In this document: positions 27,297 to 36,318 of the stretch, piece after piece | Layout: every line of letters starts with the position of its first letter | Numbering within the stretch: the first letter of the stretch is position 1 | Source: Bacteroides rodentium JCM 16496 | Lineage (GTDB): Bacteria > Bacteroidota > Bacteroidia > Bacteroidales > Bacteroidaceae | Direction of reading: 5' to 3' | Assembly (NCBI RefSeq): GCF_000614125.1 | Contig: NZ_BAKJ01000037.1 | Coordinates: 1 to 46,401 of the forward strand | DNA length: 46,401 nucleotides | Made by a program: the position numbers and the translations under genes | Notes under the pieces: generated by a model | The model's input: only the letters and a program-made list of their open reading frames with translations | What the model was told of the DNA's origin: nothing | Databases searched by the model: none

Positions 27297-27677
27297 ATGG
27301 CAGAAAAGACTAGATACTCAGATGCTGAATTGGAAGAATTCCGCGCTATCATTATGGAGAAGTTAGAGTTGGCACAACGTGACTATGAACTGTTAAAGGC
27401 CAGCCTGACGGGTGCAGACGGTAATGACACCGACGATACATCTCCTACGTACAAAGTACTGGAAGAAGGTGCCAACACCTTATCCAAGGAAGAAACCACA
27501 CGTCTGGCCCAACGCCAGTTGAAGTTCATCCAAGGATTGCAGGCTGCTTTGGTGCGCATTGAGAACAAAACATATGGCATTTGCCGCGAAACCGGCAAAC
27601 TGATACCGGCAGAGCGCCTTCGTGCAGTGCCCCATGCCACTTTGAGCATCGAAGCTAAAAACAACGGCAAGAAATAA
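27297..27677 (+). CDS. TraR/DksA family protein
   Basis: This 126-residue protein resembles DksA, which binds the RNA polymerase secondary channel and works with ppGpp. It has an N-terminal helical hairpin (EEFRAIIMEKLELAQRDYELL and LAQRQLKFIQGLQAALVRIE) and the C-terminal segment TYGICRETGKLIPAERLRAV that matches the zinc-finger region. Only one of the four zinc cysteines is present, so it should fold without zinc. It starts 33 bases after ileS and ends 2 bases before lspA. Confidence 0.82.
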   Translation: MAEKTRYSDAELEEFRAIIMEKLELAQRDYELLKASLTGADGNDTDDTSPTYKVLEEGANTLSKEETTRLAQRQLKFIQGLQAALVRIENKTYGICRETGKLIPAERLRAVPHATLSIEAKNNGKK

Positions 27678-27679
27678 AA

Positions 27680-28312
27680 ATGGGTAAATTCTTTACGAAG
27701 GGCCGGATAGCCTGCCTTATCATATTTTCGGTATTGGTTATAGACCAGATTATCAAGATTTGGATAAAGACCCACATGTACTGGCATGAGAGTATCCGGA
27801 TTACGGATTGGTTCTATATATACTTTACCGAGAATAGTGGTATGGCTTTCGGTATGGAAATATTCGCCAAACTGTTCCTGACCTTGTTCCGCATTGCTGC
27901 AGTCACGGTCATTGGCTGGTTTCTGTACAAGTTCGTGAAGCAAGGCATGAAGACCGGATTTATCATCTGTGTGTCTTTGGTCTTGACGGGAGCCTTGGGA
28001 AACATTGTCGACAGTGTGTTCTATGGCGTGCTGTTCAACGAAAGCACCCATTCGCAGATAGCCTCCTTCATGCCTGAAGGAGGGGGATATGCCCCGTGGT
28101 TCCATGGCAAGGTGGTGGATATGTTCTATTTCCCCATCATTGATACAAACTGGCCCGCATGGATGCCGTTTGTCGGTGGAGAACATTTCATTTTCTTCAG
28201 CCCGATATTCAATTTTGCGGATGCAGCAATCAGCTGCGGTATCATTGCCTTGCTGTTGTTCTACAGCAAGGACTTCAATGATGCCTATCATGCCGCCATA
28301 AAGAAATCATGA
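27680..28312 (+). CDS. lspA: lipoprotein signal peptidase LspA
   Basis: LspA cleaves the signal peptide of prolipoproteins in the inner membrane after lipid attachment. The 210-residue protein has four predicted membrane segments. The aspartyl-protease motifs are GNIVDSVFYG, GKVVDMFYF (Asp 147) and FNFADAAIS (Asp 181). An extended loop (NESTHSQIASFMPEGGGYAP) makes it somewhat longer than the E. coli enzyme, as in other Bacteroidetes. The start is 2 bases after the DksA-like gene, and the stop overlaps the next start by 4 bases (ATGA). Confidence 0.94.
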   Translation: MGKFFTKGRIACLIIFSVLVIDQIIKIWIKTHMYWHESIRITDWFYIYFTENSGMAFGMEIFAKLFLTLFRIAAVTVIGWFLYKFVKQGMKTGFIICVSLVLTGALGNIVDSVFYGVLFNESTHSQIASFMPEGGGYAPWFHGKVVDMFYFPIIDTNWPAWMPFVGGEHFIFFSPIFNFADAAISCGIIALLLFYSKDFNDAYHAAIKKS

Positions 28313-29235
28313 AAGGAATAAATCGAATTCAATGGTGTAGCGTAGTCCTTCTGGCGTTCAGTCTGACGGCTTGTAAGGTGAAAAGGCCTGAGACCGTCCT
28401 CCCGGATGCCAAGATGGAAAACGTGCTTTATGATTATCACATAGCCAAAGCTATGGGTGAAGAAGTGCCGTATAACGAAAGTTATAAGCGGGTGCTATAC
28501 ATTGAATCGGTTTTCAAGAAATATGGCATCACTCAGGCCGATTTTGACTCTTCTATGGTCTGGTTTGCCCGTAATCCGGAAGTACTTACCAAAATCTACG
28601 AGAAAGTGAATGTACGGTTGAAAGCCGAAAGAGACGGTATCAACCACTTGATTGCCCTACGTGACAACAAGCCGAAAGAATCACTTCCCGGAGACAGTAT
28701 CGACGTGTGGATATGGCAGCATATCTATCAGCTGACGGGTATGCCCCTGGACAACAAGATAACGTTTACGTTGCCTTCAGACACCAATTTCCACGACCGT
28801 GACACGCTGCGCTGGAGCGTGCGCTTCCGTTTCCACAACGGTGCACCGGACAGCATACATGCTCCGTTGATGGCGATGCAGATTCTTTACGAAAAGAATG
28901 ACAGTGTCATCAGTGCCATTCGGAAAGTACAAGACACAGGTGTGGAAACGCTCACCTTGTTTGCCGATACTTTAGGAGAAATCAAGGAAATACGCGGGTT
29001 CATCTATTATCCGCAGCAGGAGACTCCACAGCCTTTGCTGGCAGACCGTATCTCACTGATGCGCTATCACGCCACGGACAGCTTGGTCATTGCCCCAAAG
29101 GACAGCCTTCAGCAGGCGACAGACTCCCTTCGCAAAGACAGTATCGGAAAACCAGAGAAATTAAAACCTCTGGAAATTCAGGAGCAGGAAAATACCACGA
29201 CTCCCAGAACCATACGTCCCCGTCCGAAAGCATGA
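28309..29235 (+). CDS. DUF4296 domain lipoprotein
   Basis: This is a 308-residue lipoprotein: the lipobox LTAC puts the lipidated Cys at 22. Residues 28-115 (VLPDAKMENVLYDYHIAKAM, then YGITQADFDSSMVWFARNPE) match DUF4296, a Bacteroidetes family of unknown function. The middle part is beta-rich, and the C-terminus is low-complexity and Pro/Lys-rich (TPRTIRPRPKA). Overlap with lspA by 4 bases and with the next gene by 4 bases implies translational coupling. Its place right after lspA may reflect a link to lipoprotein export, as inference. Confidence 0.85.
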   Translation: MKGINRIQWCSVVLLAFSLTACKVKRPETVLPDAKMENVLYDYHIAKAMGEEVPYNESYKRVLYIESVFKKYGITQADFDSSMVWFARNPEVLTKIYEKVNVRLKAERDGINHLIALRDNKPKESLPGDSIDVWIWQHIYQLTGMPLDNKITFTLPSDTNFHDRDTLRWSVRFRFHNGAPDSIHAPLMAMQILYEKNDSVISAIRKVQDTGVETLTLFADTLGEIKEIRGFIYYPQQETPQPLLADRISLMRYHATDSLVIAPKDSLQQATDSLRKDSIGKPEKLKPLEIQEQENTTTPRTIRPRPKA

Positions 29236-29567
29236 AACGCTACGCTTCCCATTTTCTGTTTCTTCCCGGGCATGGCTATCTGAAACAATATGTGGTGGAG
29301 ATAGGTGAAGGACAATGTGTATCACGTATCTTCCCATTGACAGAAGAGGTGGAGAATACGGAATGGCTACCGGGAGTCATAGCTTTGCTTACGGAGGCGG
29401 AAACAGACTATCCTCATTTTGATACGTGCTGCAATATACTGACGGCAATCCCTCCGCTTATCGAGGAAGAATTGCCTTATTTGATTCCCTGGTTGTTTTT
29501 TCCTTTTGATTTTACTACAATGCAGCCTGGCGCCGGAACTCAGCGCAAACTACTGCTGTGGCAATAG
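29232..29567 (+). CDS. small hypothetical protein at the end of the ileS-lspA cluster
   Basis: This 111-residue protein begins MKRYASHFLFLPGHGYLKQY and has a beta-strand pattern followed by an acidic segment (EEVENTEWLPGVIALLTEAE). It has no signal peptide. I recall similar short proteins at this spot in other Bacteroides but cannot give a function. The start overlaps the DUF4296 gene by 4 bases. The last 53 bases overlap the convergent methyltransferase gene, which is unusual. Confidence 0.65.
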   Translation: MKRYASHFLFLPGHGYLKQYVVEIGEGQCVSRIFPLTEEVENTEWLPGVIALLTEAETDYPHFDTCCNILTAIPPLIEEELPYLIPWLFFPFDFTTMQPGAGTQRKLLLWQ

Positions 29568-30274
29568 CCACGTTCAATGACTCCGAGGTCTCACGGCTGG
29601 CGGGATAATTCGGTATGTATAGTTTGCGGTTGATGAGTGCCTCCACTTCTTTTCCGATGCCATTTCCTTCATTACCCATCACAATCAGCCCATTTTTCGA
29701 GAGCGGTTGTCCGTACATATTCTCTCCGTCCAGGAAAGTGCCGTAAACGGGAATATCCTTCAGTGAGCGGATGAACTCGGGTAGGGGAGTATAATGCAGT
29801 CTGACGCGTGCGATACCTCCCATCGTGGCCTGCACAGTTTTGGATTATAGATATCCACCGTGTTGGGCGAACAGAAAATATGCTCTATCCCAAACCAATC
29901 AGCAAGGCGGACAATCGTTCCCAGGTTACCGGGGTCTTGCACATCATCCAAAGCCAGACAGAGGGAGTGCTGATGACGGAAATATCCGTCTCCTCATCCG
30001 GCTGCCGGAACACAGCCAGCACTTGTTGGGGAGTTTTCAGCAGGCTGGCACGCGAAAGTTCCTCCTCCGATACTTCCGTGACATCTGTTACGGTGGAGAG
30101 AGGGCGGTTCCGGGAAAGCCATTCTGAAGTTGCCAGCAAGAACTGACAAGGAAAATGTCCCAACAAATCCCCTACGAGTTTAGGCCCTTCTGCCAGAAAT
30201 ACCTTGTCTGCCTTCCGGTTCTTTTTCTGCTCCAACGAGTGGATATATTTAATGCGGTTTTTACTTAATGCCAT
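29515..30274 (-). CDS. TrmH/SpoU family RNA methyltransferase, frame broken twice
   Basis: This SAM-dependent RNA 2'-O-methyltransferase of the SPOUT class is about 253 residues after repair. The N-terminal RNA-binding part includes SKNRIKYIHSLEQKKNRK and FLAEGPKLVGDLL. The SPOUT motifs are DVQDPGNLGTIVRLADWFG, GLIVMGNEGNGI and the C-terminal SLNVAIATAVVCAEFRRQ. Breaks lie near 29964 (restored by one C in a CCC run, giving STPLCLALDDVQ) and near 29840 (one A in an AAAA run, giving NPKTVQATMGG). I start at the ATG at 30274. It is divergent from tamL, with its own -7 box at 30298-30305. Confidence 0.88.
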
Positions 30275-30297
30275 AGAATACACATGTTATCATTTGA

Positions 30298-30305
30298 CAA
30301 AAATA
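30298..30305 (-). promoter_or_regulatory. -7 box of the RNA methyltransferase gene
   Basis: The minus strand reads TATTTTTG, matching TAnnTTTG, 24 bases before the ATG at 30274. Confidence 0.45.
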
Positions 30306-30379
30306 CGTGATTATTTCAATATAATCAAAAACTCCGCACTCTTCCGGCGTTTTTTATTTCGGGAACAAAAAAATACAAG

Positions 30380-30387
30380 TATATTTG
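30380..30387 (+). promoter_or_regulatory. -7 box of tamL
   Basis: TATATTTG, full match to TAnnTTTG, 31 bases before the ATG at 30418. Confidence 0.5.
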
Positions 30388-30417
30388 TAGCTGTTTATGC
30401 GCAATTAATGATTCGGT

Positions 30418-32724
30418 ATGGATAAAGGTTTCCGCTACGCGATACTTACTACTATCGTACTTTTGTTGGCTTCCTGTTCTTCTACCAAATATGTGCCTGA
30501 CGGTTCGTATTTGCTGGATGAAGTGCGCATACATACCGACAATAAGGAAGTAAAACCATCCAATCTCTCCATGTACATCCGCCAGAATCCCAATGCGAAG
30601 TGGTTCAGCCTGATAAAGACCCAGTTGTATGTCTACAACTGGTCCGGACGGGACTCTACACGCTGGATAAACCGTACATTGAGGAAATTAGGTGATGCCC
30701 CGGTCATATACAGTGAGGAGGAAACCAACCGGACCAGGGAAGAGATTACTAAGGCTGTGCAGAATATGGCTATATGGGTGCTCTGGTGGAACCGGTACGC
30801 CAAGTCAAGAAGAAAAAGATGAAGTTGGTCTATAAGGTGACGACCGGCAAGCCCTATAAAGTGCGTACCTTGAAATATGATATCCGGGACAGTAAAATAA
30901 AGGAATACATGCGGCAGGATTCCGCAGTAACCCTATTGTCCGAAGGCATGTATTTTGATGTCAATGTACTGGATGCAGAACGCCAGCGTATCACAAACAA
31001 ACTGCTTCAGAATGGATATTACAAGTTCAACAAAGAGTACATATCCTATACCGCAGATACCGTCCGTAATTCTTATCTGGTAGATTTGACGTTGCACTTG
31101 GCTCCATACAGGCAGCACAACGAGGATACACCGCAGAATCACCGGCAATACACTATCAATAAAGTGAGTTTCATTACCGACTATAATGTGTTGCAGGCAT
31201 CCACCCAGAACAGCATTGAGGTGAATGATTCATTGCACTACAAAGGATTCCCCATCTACTACAAAGACAAGCTTTATCTGCGTCCCAAAGTGCTGACCAA
31301 CAATCTGCGCATCATTCCGGGAACTCTCTACAACGAGCAGAACGTGCAGCGTACCTACTCCAACTACGGACGCCTGCAAGCCCTGAAATATACCAATATC
31401 CGTTTTTTCGAAGTGCAGCAGAGTGACAGTGCAAAGCTCAACGCTTATGTGATGCTGACCAGAGGCAAGCATCAGTCCGTATCCTTTGAAGTGGAAGGCA
31501 CAAACTCTGCCGGCGACTTGGGAGCTGCCGCTTCGGTGGCTTTTCAGCACCGCAACATGTTCAAAGGTTCCGAAACATTCATGTTCAAGCTACGTGGGGC
31601 ATACGAGGCTGTGTCCGGTCTGCAAAGCGGATTGAACCAGAACTACATAGAACTGGGTGCGGAAGCGACCATCAACTTCCCGCGTTTCATGTTCCCGTTT
31701 CTTTCCGGCGATTTCAAGCGGAAGATAAGGCTACTACCGAGTTCGGATTGCAATACAACTACCAGATACGACCGGAGTTTACGCGTATTGTGGCTTCTGC
31801 CGGATGGAGCTACAAATGGGGGGTACAACAACGGCGTTCACAGCATCGCATTGATTTGCTGGATATTAACTATTTGTATATGCCCAGTATAGATTCAACT
31901 TTTAGAAAAAAATATCTGGAGAAGGACGAGAACTATATCCTTAAATACAATTACGAAGACCGTTTTATTGTCCGCACCGGCTACAGCTATATCTACAACA
32001 GCGCCGGAAGGGCTTTGATGAATAACTCCGGTATCGGAAATTCCTATACCATCCGCCTCAATTTTGAATTGGCGGGTAACTTGTTGTATGCTGTGGCAAA
32101 GCTCGGAGGAATGAAGAAGAATGCATTGGGGGAATACACTTTGTTGAACATTCCTTTTGCCCAATACCTGAAAGGCGATTTTGACTTTGCCAAGAATCTG
32201 GTCATTGACAACCGCAATTCATTGGCATTTCATTTTGGTGCCGGTATCGCCATTCCATATGGCAATGCAACAATGCTTCCATTTGAGAAACGCTACTTCT
32301 CCGGTGGCGCCAACAGTGTGCGCGGATGGTCTGTACGTAATCTGGGACCCGGTTCTTTCCCCGGCGATAATAACTTCATGAACCAGTCGGGAGACATCAA
32401 GCTGGATGCCAGCATTGAATACCGCACACGGTTGTTCTGGAAATTCAGAGGAGCCTCTTTGTAGATGCCGGGAATATCTGGACAATACGGGATTATAAAG
32501 ACCAGCCGGGAGGTCAGTTTAAATTTGACAAGTTCTATAAGCAGATTGCCGTGGCATATGGTTTGGGATTGCGTCTTGACCTGGATTTCTTTGTATTGCG
32601 TTTCGACGGAGGTATGAAGGCCATCAATCCGGCTTATGAAAAGAAAAAAGACCGTTATCCCATTATTCATCCTAAATTCAGCCGCGATTTTGCTTTCCAC
32701 TTTGCTGTGGGATATCCGTTCTAA
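30418..32724 (+). CDS. tamL: BamA/TamA family outer-membrane lipoprotein TamL, frame broken three times
   Basis: TamL is the Bacteroidetes lipoprotein form of TamA, an Omp85-type outer-membrane factor. The repaired protein is about 769 residues. The lipobox LASC gives Cys 20; then come POTRA-like segments (about 30-350) and a C-terminal 16-strand barrel with the family motif FSGGANSVRGW and a final strand ending AFHFAVGYPF. Breaks lie near 30768 (ATGGGC read as ATGGC), 31727 (AAA as AA, giving KIKATTEFGLQYNY) and 32454 (CCC as CC, giving GALFVDAGNIW); each is one lost base. The gene is divergent from the methyltransferase and ends at a hairpin. Confidence 0.9.
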
Positions 32725-32730
32725 TGAAAG

Positions 32731-32793
32731 TTGAAAATGGAAAGTGAGAAATGCTTATTGGGCATCTATGTACCAGCCACTTTCCATTTTCAA
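32731..32793. terminator. hairpin between tamL and the DUF3332 gene
   Basis: Arms 32731-32746 (TTGAAAATGGAAAGTG) and 32778-32793 are perfectly complementary over 16 bp, 7 bases after the tamL stop. T-rich sequence follows on the right. The DUF3332 gene converges 15 bases further on, so it likely serves both. Confidence 0.6.
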
Positions 32794-32807
32794 TTTTCCA
32801 TTTTCCA

Positions 32808-33362
32808 TTAATTAAAAGCGTAGTACGTGCCAATCATCGTCGCCTGACGTGCTGCTGCCACACCTTGGGCATCCAGCGTCACTGTCATTTCCTCACCGTT
32901 CGGAAGGGTCATTTGTGCAGTGCCGTCATTGTTCATTTGCAGCAATTCTGTGCTGACACCATCGGCAACAACATTCCAAGTATTCAACTCTTTGTTGTAA
33001 ATGAGTTCCATAGAAGCAGTCTCACCTTCTTTGGTGATAGAATAGCCGTTTTCAAGTGTCTCTACCAGGTAGTCACCGTTTTCGCCTTTCACTTTCTTTA
33101 CATCACCAATGCTGGCCATAGGGTTTGAACCACTCCAGAATTCGATGGAGTTGATGACCAATGCATCGGCCAGATAGCAAACGCCATATACCGGGATAAT
33201 ATTGAATGCCAGATAAACCAGTTCGTTTACAAACTTGGTACCAATACCTTGATTCCAGCTGACCAGTTTACTATGCAGTCCAAAAGAACCGATACAAGAA
33301 CTGAAAAGAAACGAGCCGCAAATCATTACGGTCGCAGCCATCTTCAAATTGAACTTTTTCAT
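32808..33362 (-). CDS. DUF3332 domain lipoprotein
   Basis: This is a 184-residue lipoprotein or envelope protein with a lipobox-like FSSC at Cys 23. The pattern SKLVSWNQGIGTKFVNELVYLAFNIIPVYGVCYLADALVINSIEFW fits DUF3332, with one membrane-like segment around residues 45-70. The C-terminal half is beta-rich. No function is known. I choose ATG 33362 over the GTG at 33368 because MKKFNLK is a standard lipoprotein start. A -7 box is at 33430-33437, giving a leader of about 60 bases. Confidence 0.82.
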   Translation of the reverse strand: MKKFNLKMAATVMICGSFLFSSCIGSFGLHSKLVSWNQGIGTKFVNELVYLAFNIIPVYGVCYLADALVINSIEFWSGSNPMASIGDVKKVKGENGDYLVETLENGYSITKEGETASMELIYNKELNTWNVVADGVSTELLQMNNDGTAQMTLPNGEEMTVTLDAQGVAAARQATMIGTYYAFN

Positions 33363-33429
33363 AATCACTCTTTTTTATTTTACTGTGTTTAATTAGCTTT
33401 ATAGCTCATCGAGTTATTTTAAGCATCCG

Positions 33430-33437
33430 CAAATATA
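33430..33437 (-). promoter_or_regulatory. -7 box of the DUF3332 gene
   Basis: TATATTTG on the minus strand is a full match to TAnnTTTG, 68 bases before the ATG. The rest of the gap up to 33629 is AT-rich and shows nothing else that I can support. Confidence 0.45.
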
Positions 33438-33629
33438 GGATTTTTATATAAAAAAACTCCTATTTGAGCTTAAAATCTGTTTTCAGTAAAATGGAAGTGT
33501 CTATTTATGAGCTTTTTGAGAAAGAGCCTTTCCTATCCGGCTGTCAACGGCAGCCATGAATTACAAAAAAGGCAACAGCCATTGTAAACACCATTGGCAT
33601 CAGCTTTTGAAAGATTACTCAATAAAAGT

Positions 33630-34916
33630 TTACTCCCGCTTCAAGGGTTTGATGATAATCCGTAAAGACGGGTCATAGGTAAAGTAACTCCACATCCAGT
33701 CTACGAAGATGAAAAGACGGTTCTTTACACCCACAATACTCATCAAATGGATGAACAGCCACACAGCCCATGCCGGAAAACCGCCAAAACGCAGTTTCTT
33801 AAGCTCGACGACGGCATGATTGCGGCCAATGGTCGCCATGGAGCCTTTGTTTTGATATATAAACGGCTGCAACGGCAGGCCTGTTTCTGCACGCTGCAAG
33901 TTCCTTATCAAGTTGCGGGCCTGCTGGATGGCTGGTTGCACCACTTGCGGGTGTCCTTTGGGATACTCCTCAGAAATCATAAGGGCCGTATCCCCGATAG
34001 CGAAAATATTGGGATATTGAGAAAGACGGTTATAAGTGTCCACCTTCAAGCGGTTTCCCGGTCCATAGGCATCGGCAGGCAATCCTTGAAGGCTGTTTGC
34101 CTTGACACCGGCCACCCAGAATACATTTTTGGTATCGATGGCAGTCCCGTCATTCAATGCCAATTGATAATTCTCGTATCCCATCACCCGTTGGTTCAAT
34201 TTGATTTCCACATCACGCTTCTTCAGATAATCGGCCACTTCTTTGGAAGACTCTTCTGAAAAAGCAGACAAGAGCCGGGAAGAGCCATCCAACAAGATGA
34301 TACGCATCTCATTGATATTCAAGTCCGGATAGTCTTGAGGAAGGACAAACTTCCTCATCTCGGCCAAAGCACCAGCCAACTCTATTCCCGTAGCTCCACC
34401 GCCTACAATGGCAAAGGTCATCAGACGCCTGCGCTCTTCTTTATTACCGGTGTTCTGGGCTTGTTCAAAACTATCCAATATCTGGTTTCGGTTGAACAAG
34501 GCTTCCGAAGTATTCTTTAGTGCCATGGTCTGTTTCTCCAGCCCGTCGTTTCCAAAATAATTTGTGTTGCAGCCGGTGGCAATGACCAAATAGTCGTATG
34601 CCAGCGTGCCGATGGAAGTCTCCAGCAGATTGTGTTCCGGGAAGACTTGCTGTGCTTCACAAATACGTATATGGAAATGCTCTCTTTTTTTGAAGATTTT
34701 TCGGTATGGGAATGATATGGCACTCGGTTCAATACCTGCTGTGGCCACTTGATAGAGTAACGGTTGGAAGATGTGATGGTTATTCTTATCCAGTAAAACT
34801 ATCTGAAACTTGTTGCTTTTCAATTTTCGTGCCAGCTTTAATCCGCCAAAGCCGCCGCCTACGATTACCAGTCGTTTCTGTCCCTCTTTATCGGGAATGT
34901 CCATTGCTGTTTTCAT
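33630..34916 (-). CDS. ndh: type II NADH dehydrogenase (NAD(P)/FAD oxidoreductase)
   Basis: NDH-2 passes electrons from NADH to quinone without pumping protons. The 428-residue protein has the N-terminal FAD-binding loop VIVGGGFGGLKLARKL (about residues 17-32), the second nucleotide loop FAIVGGGATGIELAGALAEM, and the FAD-side motif IFAIGDTALM. The C-terminal amphipathic and hydrophobic stretch (FGGFPAWAVWLFIHLMSIVG) anchors it to the inner membrane. Length and motif order are typical. It is divergent from the BamA-like gene across 208 bases. Confidence 0.9.
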   Translation of the reverse strand: MKTAMDIPDKEGQKRLVIVGGGFGGLKLARKLKSNKFQIVLLDKNNHHIFQPLLYQVATAGIEPSAISFPYRKIFKKREHFHIRICEAQQVFPEHNLLETSIGTLAYDYLVIATGCNTNYFGNDGLEKQTMALKNTSEALFNRNQILDSFEQAQNTGNKEERRRLMTFAIVGGGATGIELAGALAEMRKFVLPQDYPDLNINEMRIILLDGSSRLLSAFSEESSKEVADYLKKRDVEIKLNQRVMGYENYQLALNDGTAIDTKNVFWVAGVKANSLQGLPADAYGPGNRLKVDTYNRLSQYPNIFAIGDTALMISEEYPKGHPQVVQPAIQQARNLIRNLQRAETGLPLQPFIYQNKGSMATIGRNHAVVELKKLRFGGFPAWAVWLFIHLMSIVGVKNRLFIFVDWMWSYFTYDPSLRIIIKPLKRE

Positions 34917-35068
34917 AATTCAATATCATGTTGTTCTTTGTAATATTAAAATAACAGTATAAATCGAGGAAAGTTCTATAAATGATGTAGTTAAAAAGAG
35001 TAAACCCCACATGCAATGTAGAAATGAACATTAAAAGAGAAAAATTGGAAACAAAAAGAACAGTAACA

Positions 35069-35101
35069 TTGTTGTAATGAAGAACATAAAAACTAACTTT
35101 G
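35069..35101 (+). promoter_or_regulatory. promoter with -33 and -7 elements
   Basis: TTGTTG at 35069-35074 and TAACTTTG at 35094-35101 are separated by 19 bases, the standard Bacteroides -33/-7 spacing. The ATG of the BamA-like gene is 24 bases downstream. Confidence 0.65.
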
Positions 35102-35124
35102 CCACGGAAGTTTTCTACAAGTAA

Positions 35125-36318
35125 ATGGACACTAAATTGACAAAATGGATATTACCAATATTGATGCTGATTACAGAAACGGCTGTTCATGCACAAACAC
35201 ACCTTGCAGAAGCAAAAAACTCTGTGGACTCAATTTCTACGTATCCGATAGACTCGCTTCCCAAGAAACGCAGTTTTTTCGGAAAAATTTTGAATTACTT
35301 CAACGATGCCAACAAAGAAAAGAAAAACAAGAAATTTGATTTCAGCATTATAGGCGGGCCTCATTATTCCAGTGACACCAAATTTGGAATCGGACTGGTG
35401 GCGGCAGGACTCTACCGTACCGACCGGAACGATAGTATTCTCCCTCCGTCCAATGTCTCTCTGTATGGGGATGTCTCCACAGTGGGATTCTATTTGCTGG
35501 GAGTACGTGGAAACCATCTGTTTCCCCAAGACAAATACCGGTTGAACTACAATCTGTATTTCTATTCTTTCCCAAGCCTTTACTGGGGACAAGGATATGA
35601 CAATGGAGCCAATGATGACAATGAGAGTGAATACGATCGCTTTCAGGCGCAGGTTAAGGTGGACTTTATGTTCCGGATGGCACGTAACTTTTATATCGGT
35701 CCGATGACAGCATTTGATTACGTGTATGGGCGTGACTTTGAAAAACCGGAATTATGGAAAGGAATGAAAGCGCGCAGCACCAACGTGAGCTTGGGTTTTT
35801 CCTTGTTGTATGATTCACGCGATTTTCTGACAAATGCCTATAAAGGATATTACCTACGGATAGACCAGCGCTTCAGTCCGGCCTTTTTGGGAAATAAATA
35901 TGCATTCAGCAATACGGAACTGACGACCAGCTATTACCAGTCCGTGTGGAAGGGTGGGGTGTTGGCAGGCCAGTTCCATACTCTGCTGAACTACGGAAAT
36001 CCGCCCTGGGGACTGATGGCAACATTGGGAAGTTCCTATTCTATGCGTGGCTATTATGAGGGGCGCTACCGTGACAAGTGTGCAATGGATGCCCAGCTGG
36101 AACTACGCCAACATGTATGGAAGCGAAATGGAGTTGCCGTATGGGTAGGGGCGGGAACCATATTCCCGAATTTCTCGGAATTGGAGGCCAGGCATATTCT
36201 TCCTAATTATGGTTTCGGCTACCGCTGGGAGTTCAAAAAGAGAGTAAACGTACGTTTGGATTTAGGTTTTGGCAAACACCAGACCGGATTTATATTCAAT
36301 ATCAATGAAGCTTTTTAG
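35125..36318 (+). CDS. BamA/TamA family outer-membrane barrel protein
   Basis: This 397-residue protein has a type I signal peptide (MDTKLTKWILPILMLITETAVHAQ) and then an Omp85-like (surface antigen D15) barrel without visible POTRA domains. Strand-like segments alternate along its length, with SRDFLTNAYKGYYLRIDQR, SYSMRGYYEGRYRDK (the SxRGY-like lid motif) and a C-terminal strand ending in Phe. It probably sits in the outer membrane; a role in lipid or protein transport is inferred from fold alone. Its stop overlaps the next gene start by 14 bases, so the pair is likely translationally coupled. Confidence 0.82.
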   Translation: MDTKLTKWILPILMLITETAVHAQTHLAEAKNSVDSISTYPIDSLPKKRSFFGKILNYFNDANKEKKNKKFDFSIIGGPHYSSDTKFGIGLVAAGLYRTDRNDSILPPSNVSLYGDVSTVGFYLLGVRGNHLFPQDKYRLNYNLYFYSFPSLYWGQGYDNGANDDNESEYDRFQAQVKVDFMFRMARNFYIGPMTAFDYVYGRDFEKPELWKGMKARSTNVSLGFSLLYDSRDFLTNAYKGYYLRIDQRFSPAFLGNKYAFSNTELTTSYYQSVWKGGVLAGQFHTLLNYGNPPWGLMATLGSSYSMRGYYEGRYRDKCAMDAQLELRQHVWKRNGVAVWVGAGTIFPNFSELEARHILPNYGFGYRWEFKKRVNVRLDLGFGKHQTGFIFNINEAF

